Part shown: piece after piece, positions 52,974-62,452 of the stretch | Layout: every line of letters begins with the position of its first letter | How positions within the stretch are numbered: position 1 is the stretch's first letter | Origin: JBGAKG01 sp044224495 | Lineage (GTDB): Bacteria; Myxococcota_A; Polyangia; Polyangiales; Polyangiaceae | DNA length: 64,000 bases | Assembly (NCBI GenBank): GCA_044224495.1 | Contig: JBGAKG010000036.1 | Span: 20,259 to 84,258 of the forward strand | Reading direction: 5' to 3' | Made by a program: the position numbers and the translations under genes | Notes under the pieces: model-generated | What the model saw: only the letters and a program-made list of their open reading frames with translations | What the model was told of the DNA's origin: nothing | Databases searched by the model: none

Positions 52974-53242
52974 GGAATCGAGATATTTTCATTGCAAACG
53001 GTGAACCACGCGCGCGGGCGCCCCTCGCGGCGCCACGCGAGCCGAAGAGCGCTCGTGCCACACCCGAGAATCGATGGACTATTTGCCGATCCCGCGCGCG
53101 TTTCTCGGCGCGGACCCCCTCTCTGCCGCCTGGCGCCGCGCCGGCATTGGGCAACGGGGGATCCACACGCCGGATCCGCCTGGAATCGGAGGAATTTCCG
53201 CCGATCTGGTCCCATCTGCGCTTCGGTGCGATACCTCCGGAC

Positions 53243-53554
53243 ATGGAGCGTCGCCACGCGGCCCCCCGATTCCACCTCTTCGTGTGCTCCAACGAGCGCC
53301 CCGCGACCGATCCGCTCGGTGAGGGCTGCGGCGCGCGCGGAGCGAAGGTGTTCGCCGCGCTCAAGGAAGAGGTCGCGAGCGCCCGCGCGTACGGTACCGT
53401 CTGGGTGACGCGAACCCACTGCCTCGGCATTTGTCCCAAAGAGGGATGCACGGTGGCGAAGTGGGGGACCGGCACCGAGGGCGAGATCGTCAGCGGCGTC
53501 GACGAGCCCCGCGCGCGCGAGCTCGTCCGGTCGCTCCTCCGGCTCCCGTCTTGA
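53243..53554 (+). CDS. Small (2Fe-2S) ferredoxin-like protein
   Basis: A 103-residue protein of the thioredoxin-like 2Fe-2S ferredoxin type. Cys residues in FHLFVCSNERPA, GEGCGARG and THCLGICPKEGC fit the four-Cys cluster pattern of this group (known members are (2Fe-2S) ferredoxin domain proteins). Start at the ATG at 53243; the longer frame is not supported. It is followed 19 bases later by a small gene, so it may be co-transcribed. Confidence 0.82.
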   Translation: MERRHAAPRFHLFVCSNERPATDPLGEGCGARGAKVFAALKEEVASARAYGTVWVTRTHCLGICPKEGCTVAKWGTGTEGEIVSGVDEPRARELVRSLLRLPS

Positions 53555-53573
53555 CCCCAGAACCCAACCTGCC

Positions 53574-53825
53574 ATGACCCTCGCCGAACTCGAACACCTC
53601 ATCGAAGAAATGGAAGAGCTCCAGCTCGGCAAGGTCGCCGACCTCGCGCGGCGGCTGAAGCCGGGCCTCACGCTCGAGGACATCCGCAACCCGCACGACT
53701 TCCCCGAGCTCGACGATCCGGACTGGCACTACCAGGACGGGATCCTCACCGGCATCCAGAGCGTGCGCTCGATGGTGCGGGCGCGGCTTCGCGAAGCGGA
53801 GCAGGAAGAGGAGCGCAAGCGATGA
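53574..53825 (+). CDS. Small acidic helical protein, unknown function
   Basis: An 83-residue soluble protein with an acidic N-terminal helix (LEHLIEEMEELQLGKVADLARRLK), a middle with DIRNPHDFPELDDPDWHYQDG and an Arg/Glu helix at the end. No family recognised. Overlaps the next gene by four bases (ATGA) and follows the 2Fe-2S gene closely, so the three form one transcript. Confidence 0.65.
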   Translation: MTLAELEHLIEEMEELQLGKVADLARRLKPGLTLEDIRNPHDFPELDDPDWHYQDGILTGIQSVRSMVRARLREAEQEEERKR

Positions 53826-54490
53826 GCAAGAAGGACAACCCGTTCTCGAAGCTCAAGGACGTGAAGCTCGGCGAGCCGACGAAGGCGAAGCCCAGGGCCA
53901 CGCCCGCGAAGGCGCCGAAGGTCTCCGCCGAAGACGAGGCGCTCGCCTTCCAGCGGATGATGAGCGGCGTGACGCCCCTCGCCGGCGGTCCGACGCGGAT
54001 CCCTGCCAGCGGCACCCCCGCCGGGGCGAGCCCGACCAAGCGCGCCGCCGAGCACGCCCGCGCAAACGCCGCGCGCGAAGAAGAAGAGGTCCACGCCCGG
54101 CTGGACGCGCTGGTCGAGTCGCGCTTCGAGGTCCAGGACGACGGCCGCCGCGCCGAGGGCCGCCGCGCCGACGTGCCGCCGGACGTGGTCCGCAAGCTCC
54201 GCCGTGGGCATTTCCCGGTCGACGGTCGGCTCGACCTGCATGGGCTCGGCGCGGCCGAAGCGCGCACCACGCTCGAGGCCTACCTGCGCGAGATGCGCGC
54301 CAAGCGCGAGCGTTGCGTGCTCGTCATCCACGGCAAGGGCACCCACTCGCCGGGCGGGGTCGGCATCCTCCGCGGCGAGCTGTCCGCATGGCTGAGCGAA
54401 GGGCGCGCCGCGGCCTCGGTCGACGCGTTCGCCACGGCGCACGGCGAGGACGGCGGCGAAGGAGCCACCTACGTGCTGCTGCGCCGCTGA
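53822..54490 (+). CDS. Smr-domain protein (MutS2 C-terminal type)
   Basis: A 222-residue protein with a Lys/Pro/Ala-rich disordered N-terminus (about 1-80), a helical region (about 80-130) and a C-terminal Smr domain (about 135-220): the LDLHGLGAAEAR motif, VIHGKGTHSP and LSAWLSEG. Smr domains nick or bind branched or structured nucleic acids, and are found in MutS2 and as stand-alone proteins, as here. It lacks the MutS ATPase part. Possible role in ribosome rescue or DNA processing. Confidence 0.88.
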   Translation: MSKKDNPFSKLKDVKLGEPTKAKPRATPAKAPKVSAEDEALAFQRMMSGVTPLAGGPTRIPASGTPAGASPTKRAAEHARANAAREEEEVHARLDALVESRFEVQDDGRRAEGRRADVPPDVVRKLRRGHFPVDGRLDLHGLGAAEARTTLEAYLREMRAKRERCVLVIHGKGTHSPGGVGILRGELSAWLSEGRAAASVDAFATAHGEDGGEGATYVLLRR

Positions 54491-54594
54491 CGCGACCGTG
54501 CCGCCCCGTGATGGTCGATGGTTGACGCACAGCGGCGCGATCGACATTGGCCCCCTAGCCCTCGCGCGAGCGAGATACTAGGCTCCGCTCAGCC

Positions 54595-55515
54595 ATGGTC
54601 GACAAACTCTCGAAGATTTGGATGGATGGCGAGCTCGTCGATTGGGACGCCGCCAACGTCCACATCCTCACGCACTCGCTCCACTACGGTCTCGGCGCGT
54701 TCGAAGGGATCCGTGCCTACAAGCGCGCGGACGGCGCCACGTACGTCTTCCGGCTCCGCGAGCACATCGACCGACTGTTCGATGGCTGCAAGATGACGCT
54801 GCTGAAGCCGGAGTTCTCGAAGGAGCAGGTCTCGAAGGCGTGCTGCGACTTGCTGCGCGCGAACAAGATGGAAGAGGGCTACCTCCGCCCGATGGTCTAC
54901 GTCGGCGACGGCGCGATGGGCATCTACGCGCCGAACAACCGCGTGCGCACGACCGTCATCGCGTGGAAGTGGGGCGCGTACCTCGGCGAAGAAGCGCTGA
55001 AGAACGGCATCCGCACCAAGATCAGCTCCTACGCGCGGCACCACATCAACGTGAGCCTCGCGAAGGGCAAGATCATGGGTCAGTACACGAACAGCGTGCT
55101 GGCCAAGCGCGAGGCGAAGCTCGCCGGTTACGACGAGGCGATCCTCCTCGACACGAACGGCTACGTCTCCGAGGGCTCGGGCGAGAACCTCTTCATCGTG
55201 AAGAACGGCGTGCTCATCACGCCGGACCTCGCCAGCTCGATCCTCGCCGGCATCACGCGCGACACCATCCTCACGCTCGCGCGCGAGGAAGGCATCCCCG
55301 TCCAGGAGTCGCGCATCACGCGTGACCTGCTCTGGTGCGCGGACGAGGCGTTCTTCACCGGCACCGCGGCCGAGGTCACGCCGATCCGCGAGGTCGACAA
55401 CCGCACCATCGGCGAAGGCAAGATGGGCCCGATCACGGCGCGCCTGCAGAAGAAGTTCTTCGACGTCGTGCGCGGCTCGGACGGGTCGCACCCCGAGTGG
55501 CTCACTCGCGTCTGA
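54595..55515 (+). CDS. ilvE: Branched-chain amino acid aminotransferase
   Basis: A 306-residue PLP enzyme for the last step of leucine, isoleucine and valine synthesis and the first of their breakdown. It shows WMDGELVDWDAANVHILTHSLHYG at the start, FEGIRAYK, the region of the PLP lysine (SLAKGKIMGQYTNSVLAK) and the GYVSEGSGENLF and FFTGTAAEVTPIREVD motifs. Length is normal for class IV aminotransferases. The gene stands alone, with a 14-base gap to the next gene. Confidence 0.96.
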   Translation: MVDKLSKIWMDGELVDWDAANVHILTHSLHYGLGAFEGIRAYKRADGATYVFRLREHIDRLFDGCKMTLLKPEFSKEQVSKACCDLLRANKMEEGYLRPMVYVGDGAMGIYAPNNRVRTTVIAWKWGAYLGEEALKNGIRTKISSYARHHINVSLAKGKIMGQYTNSVLAKREAKLAGYDEAILLDTNGYVSEGSGENLFIVKNGVLITPDLASSILAGITRDTILTLAREEGIPVQESRITRDLLWCADEAFFTGTAAEVTPIREVDNRTIGEGKMGPITARLQKKFFDVVRGSDGSHPEWLTRV

Positions 55516-55529
55516 CGAACGCTCGGCTC

Positions 55530-56177
55530 GTGAGCGCGACGAGCGCGGCGTTCGTGCTGGCTCTCGCATCCTGCGCTCCCGCGCCGGTGCAGAAGCCCGA
55601 TCCGCTCCCGCCCCCCGCGGCGCCGCTCGCGTTCGAGGACGCGCCCGTGGCGAAATTCCACTCCATCCGCTTCGCGATGCAGCTCCCGATGCTGGACGGG
55701 AAGGGCTGGAAGATCGACGACCACTCGACGCGCGAGCTCGTTGCGGTGCATGCGGGCTCGACCTCCGAGCTCCATGTGGCGCTCTGGCCGGAGCAGGACC
55801 TGATGAACCGCGCGAAGTGCGAGCTCCGCGCGACCGAGCTCGGCTACATGCCCGATCTCGAGCTGGAGCCGGTCGATCAAGAGGTGACGAGCATCCCGGC
55901 CGGTTGGGATACCCGCGTCCTCGTCGCCACGGAGATCCCGAGCGCGAAGGAGCCTACGCCGGCGCCCCTCGTCGGTCACGTCATCGCGTTCGCGTCGTTC
56001 ATCCGAAAGTGCATCTTCTTCCACTTCAAGACGACGATCGCGATCGGTGGAGCAGGCGCGCCCTCGCCGAGCGCCGCGGCGACGACGCTCTCCTCGCGAC
56101 TCGCCGCGGCCCGCCTGAAGATGCTCGAAGGCATCGCGCTCGACGCATTTGCCACGGTCCCCCGCGAGAAGCGCTGA
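55530..56177 (+). CDS. Lipoprotein, unknown function
   Basis: A 215-residue exported protein starting at a GTG (55530), with a signal and lipobox (LALASC, about residue 14), then a Pro-rich linker (PPPAAPLAF) and a globular domain with FAMQLPMLDGKGWKIDD, ELHVALWPEQDLM and a beta-rich end (FIRKCIFFHFKTTIAIGG). No family recognised. The start is supported only by position, 14 bases after ilvE; co-transcription is likely. Confidence 0.65.
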   Translation: MSATSAAFVLALASCAPAPVQKPDPLPPPAAPLAFEDAPVAKFHSIRFAMQLPMLDGKGWKIDDHSTRELVAVHAGSTSELHVALWPEQDLMNRAKCELRATELGYMPDLELEPVDQEVTSIPAGWDTRVLVATEIPSAKEPTPAPLVGHVIAFASFIRKCIFFHFKTTIAIGGAGAPSPSAAATTLSSRLAAARLKMLEGIALDAFATVPREKR

Positions 56178-56427
56178 GGCTGAGCGGCGCAAGGCGCAGG
56201 GCGCAAGGCAACCTGCGCGCAAGTCCTTGAATCCCGTGAGCTTTCCGCGTCTTGTATTCCATGCGGGTCCAGCTATTTCTAGGTAGTCACGGCGGTTCCA
56301 GTACTTGGCTCACGCTCTCTCGCTGTCGGGGAAGTGTTTCTGGGTGCAGGGGTTCGGCGCGTGGGCAGGCGGGGTCTCCTCCTGCAACCTCCTCGCCGAA
56401 CGGCCTTCCATCGGCGAGAGGTACAGG

Positions 56428-56439
56428 CTCCTTCGGGAG
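56428..56439 (+). promoter_or_regulatory. UUCG hairpin in the leader of the RNA-binding protein gene
   Basis: CTCC-TTCG-GGAG forms a very stable C(UUCG)G tetraloop hairpin 19 bases before the ATG of the RRM gene, and its 3' arm is a GGAG ribosome-binding-like sequence. It might hide or stabilise the leader. The 281-base gap upstream contains no other gene I can support. Confidence 0.4.
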
Positions 56440-56458
56440 GCGAGTGTGAGAATGCATC

Positions 56459-56854
56459 ATGGGTACCCGTCTCTACGTGGGGAATCTGTCTTTCAACTCG
56501 ACCGTCGACACGCTCCGCACCGCGTTCGCCGAGTCGGGTGAGGTCGTCGACGCCCACATCGTGAAGGATCGTGACACTGGGCGGTCGCGCGGCTTCGGCT
56601 TCGTGACGATGGGCTCGGAGGAGCAGGCGCAGCGCGCCATCCAGTCCATGAACGGCGCGATGCTCGATGGGCGAGCGCTGCGCGTGAACGAGGCGCAAGA
56701 GCGCACCGGCGGCGGCGGCTTCGGCGGTCCGCGCGGCGGTGGCGGCGGCGGCGGTGGTGGCTTCGGTGGCGGTGGTGGCGGGCGTGGTGGCGGTGGCGGC
56801 TTCGGCGGCGACCGCGGCGGCCGTCGCGATCGCGACCGCGACCGCGATCGCTGA
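56459..56854 (+). CDS. RRM-domain glycine-rich RNA-binding protein
   Basis: A 131-residue protein: one RRM (about 3-80) with RNP2 LYVGNL (5-10) and RNP1 RGFGFVTM (44-51), then a Gly/Arg/Phe-rich tail (about 83-118, repeats of GGGGFGG) and an Arg-Asp end (RRDRDRDRDR). It resembles bacterial and plant glycine-rich RNA-binding proteins. Such proteins are linked to cold response and RNA folding in other bacteria, including Myxococcus Rbp proteins; the target here is unknown. Confidence 0.9.
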   Translation: MGTRLYVGNLSFNSTVDTLRTAFAESGEVVDAHIVKDRDTGRSRGFGFVTMGSEEQAQRAIQSMNGAMLDGRALRVNEAQERTGGGGFGGPRGGGGGGGGGFGGGGGGRGGGGGFGGDRGGRRDRDRDRDR

Positions 56855-56876
56855 GCAGCGACCCCAGCGAACGACC

Positions 56877-57800
56877 TCAGAGCGTGCTCGACCCGATCGT
56901 GCGCGCTCCGACGACGCGGCTCGGCTTCGCGCCGATGTCCGAAAGGTCGAAGTTCGCGCCGAGCCCGGCGTTGCCCTTGTCGTCCGACTTGAGGCCGACG
57001 CCGCTGATCGGCGCGTGCGACCCGCTCGGGAGCACGACCTTCGATTCGACCTGAACGCGCAGCTCCAGGCCGTGCGCGCCGCTCGGCACGCGCACCTTCT
57101 TCTGCGCGAGCGCGGCGACGGCTTTCTTGGCGATGTCGTCCCACGTGGCGCGGTCGGAGGACGAGCTCTCGACCGACGCGCCGGTGCAGACGCCGCTCGC
57201 GTCGAACGTGAGCGCGAAGGTGGCGCGCCCTTCGAGCGGGCCGGCGCTCGCGCGCGTGGCGTCCTCGAGCGCGATGAGCGCCGGCGCTTCCTGGAGCATG
57301 CCGAGCTCGCGATCGCGCGCCTGGAGCGCCGAGTTGAGCGCCTGATCGAAGCGCTGCTTGGCGCTCGGCTCGGCCGAGCCGGCGCCGCCCGCGAGCGCGG
57401 TCTGGGTGCGGTAGGAGTTCCCCCCGCCGAGGCCGATCGCGGCCTTGTCTCCGCCGGGGACGAGCAGCAGCCCGCCGAAGGGGACGGCGCCTTGGGAGCC
57501 CGCGGGAGCGGCTTCGATCGTGCCGACGGGCGGGAGATCGGTCGCGCCGGAGGTCCCCGTCGTCCCAGTTTGGTACGCGCGATCGTGCGGGGCGACGGCG
57601 CCAGCGATGGCGAGCGCGGCGGCGACCTCGGCCGGAGCGTTCGGGTCCGGCGCGACCGCGCTCGGCGCGAGGTCGACCGAGATCTCCTCCGCCGGCGGCG
57701 GCGGGGCCGGGGGAACGACGTGGGCGCGCGGCATGACGAGCGCGAGCACGACGTGCGCGCCGATCGCCGCTCCCCAAGTTGCCGCCGCCCGCACGCTCAC
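56877..57800 (-). CDS. TonB-like energy-transducer-type protein
   Basis: A 307-residue protein with one N-terminal membrane helix (AAIGAHVVLALVM, about residues 9-22), a Pro-rich periplasmic part (VVPPAPPPPAEE) and a Gly/Ala/Thr-rich linker, then a C-terminal domain from about 200 (ATFALTFDASGVCTGASVESSS) that resembles the TonB C-terminal domain. It might couple inner-membrane energy to the envelope, but no ExbB/ExbD pair is nearby. Starts at a GTG (57800). Confidence 0.6.
   Translation of the reverse strand: MSVRAAATWGAAIGAHVVLALVMPRAHVVPPAPPPPAEEISVDLAPSAVAPDPNAPAEVAAALAIAGAVAPHDRAYQTGTTGTSGATDLPPVGTIEAAPAGSQGAVPFGGLLLVPGGDKAAIGLGGGNSYRTQTALAGGAGSAEPSAKQRFDQALNSALQARDRELGMLQEAPALIALEDATRASAGPLEGRATFALTFDASGVCTGASVESSSSDRATWDDIAKKAVAALAQKKVRVPSGAHGLELRVQVESKVVLPSGSHAPISGVGLKSDDKGNAGLGANFDLSDIGAKPSRVVGARTIGSSTL
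57565..57576 (+). repeat. Dispersed motif CCARNTTGGTAC, copy 5
   Basis: Reads CCAGTTTGGTAC inside the TonB-like gene, whose codons here are TAC CAA ACT, the last two rare at this GC content. Confidence 0.5.
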
Positions 57801-57950
57801 CGGGGGCCAACCCCGCGTGGGCGCACGATATTCCGTTTCCCGGAATTTTCCGCGATCGGCGACATGGCGGCGCACTCTCGCACGGGCTGGAGCTGGGTGC
57901 AAAGCGTGCGAACGGGGAAGAATGCCGTATTCGGAGAGGTATCTCGGTCG

Positions 57951-58706
57951 ATGGCACGCCGAGGACCCGCGCTCCTGCTCGTGATGGCGGCCGCGTGCGC
58001 CCCGGTCCACGCGGGCAACGCACCTGCGGTCGAGCTGCCTTCGGCGCCAGCCGGCAGCAGCGCCGGGACGGCGCCGGCGGGCGAAGAGCTCGTGGCCGAG
58101 CTGAAGCCGCACCTCTCTCGCGGAGGTGGGAGCGGGGGCTTGCTTCCGCCGACGCTCGATCGGGGGAGGAGCACGACGATCGATCGCAGCCTCCTGAGCG
58201 ACGGGCCGAGCGAAGACGACCGCGTGCTGCGCGCGATCGGTGTGAAGCGGGCGCTCGTGGGTTCGTTTCGCGCGCGGGGCGCGTTCACGCGTGCGGGTAG
58301 CGATCAGCGGCTCTACACGGTCCAAGGAGAGGACTACGACGAGCGACCTCCGTATGGGACGCGACGGGTCGTCGTGATGGAGGGGGAGCGCGTCGCCGCG
58401 AACGTCGAGTCGCTGCCGTGGGGCGGGATCGTGGCGGTCGCGCCACGTCACGGCGACGGTAGCGTCGATGCCGTGATCCTCGGTGGCGTGAGCGGCGAGG
58501 AAGACGGCGGGACGATCGCGTACGACGCGGCGCTCGTCGACGTGCATGGCGGCGCGCTGCACGTGCACGAGCTGGGCGTGGTCGGACGCGACGCGTGTGC
58601 GGTGCGCGAGGGCGAAACGGGCCACGCGAGCGGCACGCGCATCTTCGTGTCGGGGTCGAACCCGCCGAAGACGCGGGTGGAGACGTTCGAGCTCCCCTGC
58701 AAGTGA
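57951..58706 (+). CDS. Putative lipoprotein or secreted protein, unknown function
   Basis: A 251-residue exported protein with a signal ending MAAACAP (about 12-18), so probably lipid-anchored, and an Ala/Pro linker. The body (about 75-250) is beta-rich (RRVVVMEGERVAANVESLPWGG, DAVILGGVSGEEDGG) with two Cys (DACAVREG and ELPCK) that could pair. No family recognised. Divergent from the TonB-like gene, 150 bases apart. Confidence 0.65.
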   Translation: MARRGPALLLVMAAACAPVHAGNAPAVELPSAPAGSSAGTAPAGEELVAELKPHLSRGGGSGGLLPPTLDRGRSTTIDRSLLSDGPSEDDRVLRAIGVKRALVGSFRARGAFTRAGSDQRLYTVQGEDYDERPPYGTRRVVVMEGERVAANVESLPWGGIVAVAPRHGDGSVDAVILGGVSGEEDGGTIAYDAALVDVHGGALHVHELGVVGRDACAVREGETGHASGTRIFVSGSNPPKTRVETFELPCK

Positions 58707-58709
58707 GGG

Positions 58710-59321
58710 TCACTTCGGCAGCGCTGAACCCGACGCGGCCGGCGGAGCCGAAGCCGCCGGCGGAGCCGAAGCCGCCGGTGAGGCGCTCATGGCCGTGAGG
58801 TTGGACGAGATCTCGTTGAACAGGCGCGCCCACTGGGCGCGCTCGCCCGTAGGACCTTCGAGGGTCCACGTTCGGCTCGCCGAGATGTCCTGGCCATTGA
58901 CGAACATGTGGGGGGCCGCGCGCACGATGACGGCGCCATCGGCCTCCGACAGGGTCACGCCGTAGGAGCGTGAAAAGGATGTCGACGTGCCCGTGCTCTG
59001 GTAGCTGGCCCGATAGCCGTAGCCCGTCGCCTCACCGTAGTGAGACTCGGCCACGTAGACGACCATGGGCTCCGTCTTGATCACGGTGAACCCAGGGTCC
59101 GTGAACGCGATCGGATAGCCCATCGTGCGGAGCGCCCCTACCGTCGCGCGGAAGACGTCCTCTCTTCGGCCCGCGAACGAACGCTGCCCATTCGTGTTCA
59201 CGATCGCGCTGCTCATGGCGACTTGCGGGGGCAAGTCCGCATAGGACACCTCGTTCGACGGGGTAGCGCCGCACGCGGCAGCCAGGAGTACCGAAAACCA
59301 AAACACCCTCGTCGACTTCAT
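58710..59321 (-). CDS. Lipoprotein with Pro/Ala repeat end, unknown function
   Basis: A 203-residue exported protein with a signal and lipobox (LLAAAC, about residue 17), a beta-rich body (TDPGFTVIKTEPMVVYVAESHYG, VTLSEADGAVIVRAAPH) and a C-terminal repeat of PAASA units coded by a 15-base tandem repeat. Its ATG (59321) lies in the loop of the terminator after aceA, so readthrough or refolding may affect its translation. No ribosome binding site is clear. Function unknown. Confidence 0.65.
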   Translation of the reverse strand: MKSTRVFWFSVLLAAACGATPSNEVSYADLPPQVAMSSAIVNTNGQRSFAGRREDVFRATVGALRTMGYPIAFTDPGFTVIKTEPMVVYVAESHYGEATGYGYRASYQSTGTSTSFSRSYGVTLSEADGAVIVRAAPHMFVNGQDISASRTWTLEGPTGERAQWARLFNEISSNLTAMSASPAASAPPAASAPPAASGSALPK

Positions 59322-59335
59322 TGCCGACGAGGGTG
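59294..59335 (-). terminator. Intrinsic terminator after aceA, with the next gene's ATG in its loop
   Basis: On the minus strand two perfect 11-base arms (CACCCTCGTCG at 59335-59325 and its complement at 59314-59304) with a 10-base loop are followed by TTTTGGTTTT. It begins 24 bases after the aceA stop. The loop holds the ATG of the lipoprotein gene at 58710-59321. Confidence 0.7.
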
Positions 59336-59359
59336 CCACCAAACCGACTTTGGGTCAGC

Positions 59360-60637
59360 TCAGAATTGGTGCTTCTCGGTGCTGTCCTCGAGCGCCAGCG
59401 TCGAGGACGCGCCGCCCGAGATGACCTCGGCCACCTGATCGAAGTAGCCCGTGCCCACTTCGCGCTGGTGGCGCGTCGCGGTGTAGCCGTCCTTCTCGGC
59501 CGCGAACTCGGCCTGCTGGAGCTCCGAGTACGCCGCCATGCCGCGGTCCTTGTACTTCCGAGCGAGCTCGTACATCCCGTAGTTCAGGGCGTGGAAGCCG
59601 GCGAGCGTGACGAATTGGAACTTGTAGCCCATCGCCCCGAGCTCGCGCTGGAACTTGGCAATCGTCGCGTCGTCCAGGTTCTTCTTCCAGTTGAACGACG
59701 GCGAGCAGTTGTAGGCGAGCAGCTTGTTCGGGAACTGCTTGCGGATGCCCTCGGCGAACTGCTTCGCCTGCGCGATGTCCGGCGTGGACGTCTCGCACCA
59801 GATCATGTCCGCGTACGGCGCGTAGGCGAGGCCACGCGCGATCGCGGTCTCGATGCCGCTCTTGATCCGGAAGAAGCCCTCGCTCGTGCGCTCGTTCGAC
59901 ACGATGAACGGGCGGTCGCGCTCGTCGATGTCGCTCGTGACGAGCTTCGCGCTGTCGGCGTCCGTGCGGGCGACGAGAACGGTCGGGACGTCGTACACGT
60001 CGGCCGCGAGGCGCGCGGCGACGAGCGTGCGGATGAAGTGCGCCGTCGGGACGAGCACCTTGCCACCCATGTGGCCACACTTCTTCTCGCTCGCGAGCTG
60101 GTCCTCGAAGTGGACGCCGGCGGCGCCCGCCTCGATCATGCTCTTCATGAGCTCGTGCGCGTTGAGCGGGCCACCGAAGCCGGCCTCGGCGTCGGCGACG
60201 ATCGGGGCGAGCCAGTAGCGGTCACGCTTGCCCTCGGCGCTGTCGATCTGGTCCGCGCGGAGGAGCGCGGCGTTGATGCGACGAACCACGTTCGGCACGC
60301 TGTCGACCGGGTAGAGGCTCTGGTCCGGGTACATGCGACCGGCCGTGTTCGCGTCGGCGGCGACCTGCCACCCCGAGAGGTAGATGGCCTTGAGCCCCGC
60401 GCGCACCTGCTGCACGGCCTGGTTGCCGGTGAGCGCGCCGAGCGCGTTCACGTAGTCCTCGGAGTGGAGAAGATTCCAGAGCCGCTCGGCCCCGAGCCGC
60501 GCGATCGTGTGCTCGACGCGGAAGCTTCCGCGCAGGCGGAGCACGTCGGCTTGACCGTACGGGCGGGTGATACCGGCGAACCGCTCGCTCTTCTGCGTCA
60601 GGAGAATCTGGTCCGTCATCTGGGCTGCAGCGCTCAT
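59360..60637 (-). CDS. aceA: Isocitrate lyase AceA
   Basis: A 425-residue enzyme of the glyoxylate shunt that splits isocitrate to succinate and glyoxylate, allowing growth on acetate and fatty acids. It has YLSGWQVAADAN, DAEAGFGG, the catalytic loop KKCGHMGG (Cys187) and VARTDADSAKL. The length is in the usual range for the bacterial short form. The ATG at 60637 has GAGG 6 bases upstream, and lies 8 bases after aceB, so the two are one operon. Regulated, by inference, by the divergent ScfR-type gene. Confidence 0.97.
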   Translation of the reverse strand: MSAAAQMTDQILLTQKSERFAGITRPYGQADVLRLRGSFRVEHTIARLGAERLWNLLHSEDYVNALGALTGNQAVQQVRAGLKAIYLSGWQVAADANTAGRMYPDQSLYPVDSVPNVVRRINAALLRADQIDSAEGKRDRYWLAPIVADAEAGFGGPLNAHELMKSMIEAGAAGVHFEDQLASEKKCGHMGGKVLVPTAHFIRTLVAARLAADVYDVPTVLVARTDADSAKLVTSDIDERDRPFIVSNERTSEGFFRIKSGIETAIARGLAYAPYADMIWCETSTPDIAQAKQFAEGIRKQFPNKLLAYNCSPSFNWKKNLDDATIAKFQRELGAMGYKFQFVTLAGFHALNYGMYELARKYKDRGMAAYSELQQAEFAAEKDGYTATRHQREVGTGYFDQVAEVISGGASSTLALEDSTEKHQF

Positions 60638-60645
60638 GGTGTTCC

Positions 60646-62274
<1,629 letters not shown>

Positions 62275-62290
62275 GGGTGCCTCGGTGACG

Positions 62291-62420
62291 CATTTGCTGC
62301 AGCGCGTTGCAGCACCGGTAAGATGCGTTCCAGGCGTCCAGTGTTCAAGCAAATGTCCGTGAATACTTGGAAAATCCAGTAACCCGTTTGTCAATGACAG
62401 GCTGAAAATTTGTCAATCCT
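62291..62420. promoter_or_regulatory. Control region between aceB and the ScfR-type regulator
   Basis: The 178-base gap holds a direct repeat TTTGTCAAT at 62387-62395 and 62409-62417 (22-base period) next to the regulator, and inverted CATTTGC (62291-62297) and GCAAATG (62349-62355) near aceB. RamB/ScfR-type regulators bind TTTGCAAA-like sites in actinobacteria, so the CATTTGC pair is the best candidate; the direct repeat may be its own operator. All are inferred. Confidence 0.45.
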
Positions 62421-62452
62421 GTAAATCGCTCGCGTGCTAGCGTGGTTGCGTC

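Noticed and set aside
53074..53322. Frame upstream of the 2Fe-2S gene
   Set aside because: Low-complexity Pro/Gly-rich frame overlapping the real gene in another frame; no homology-like pattern.
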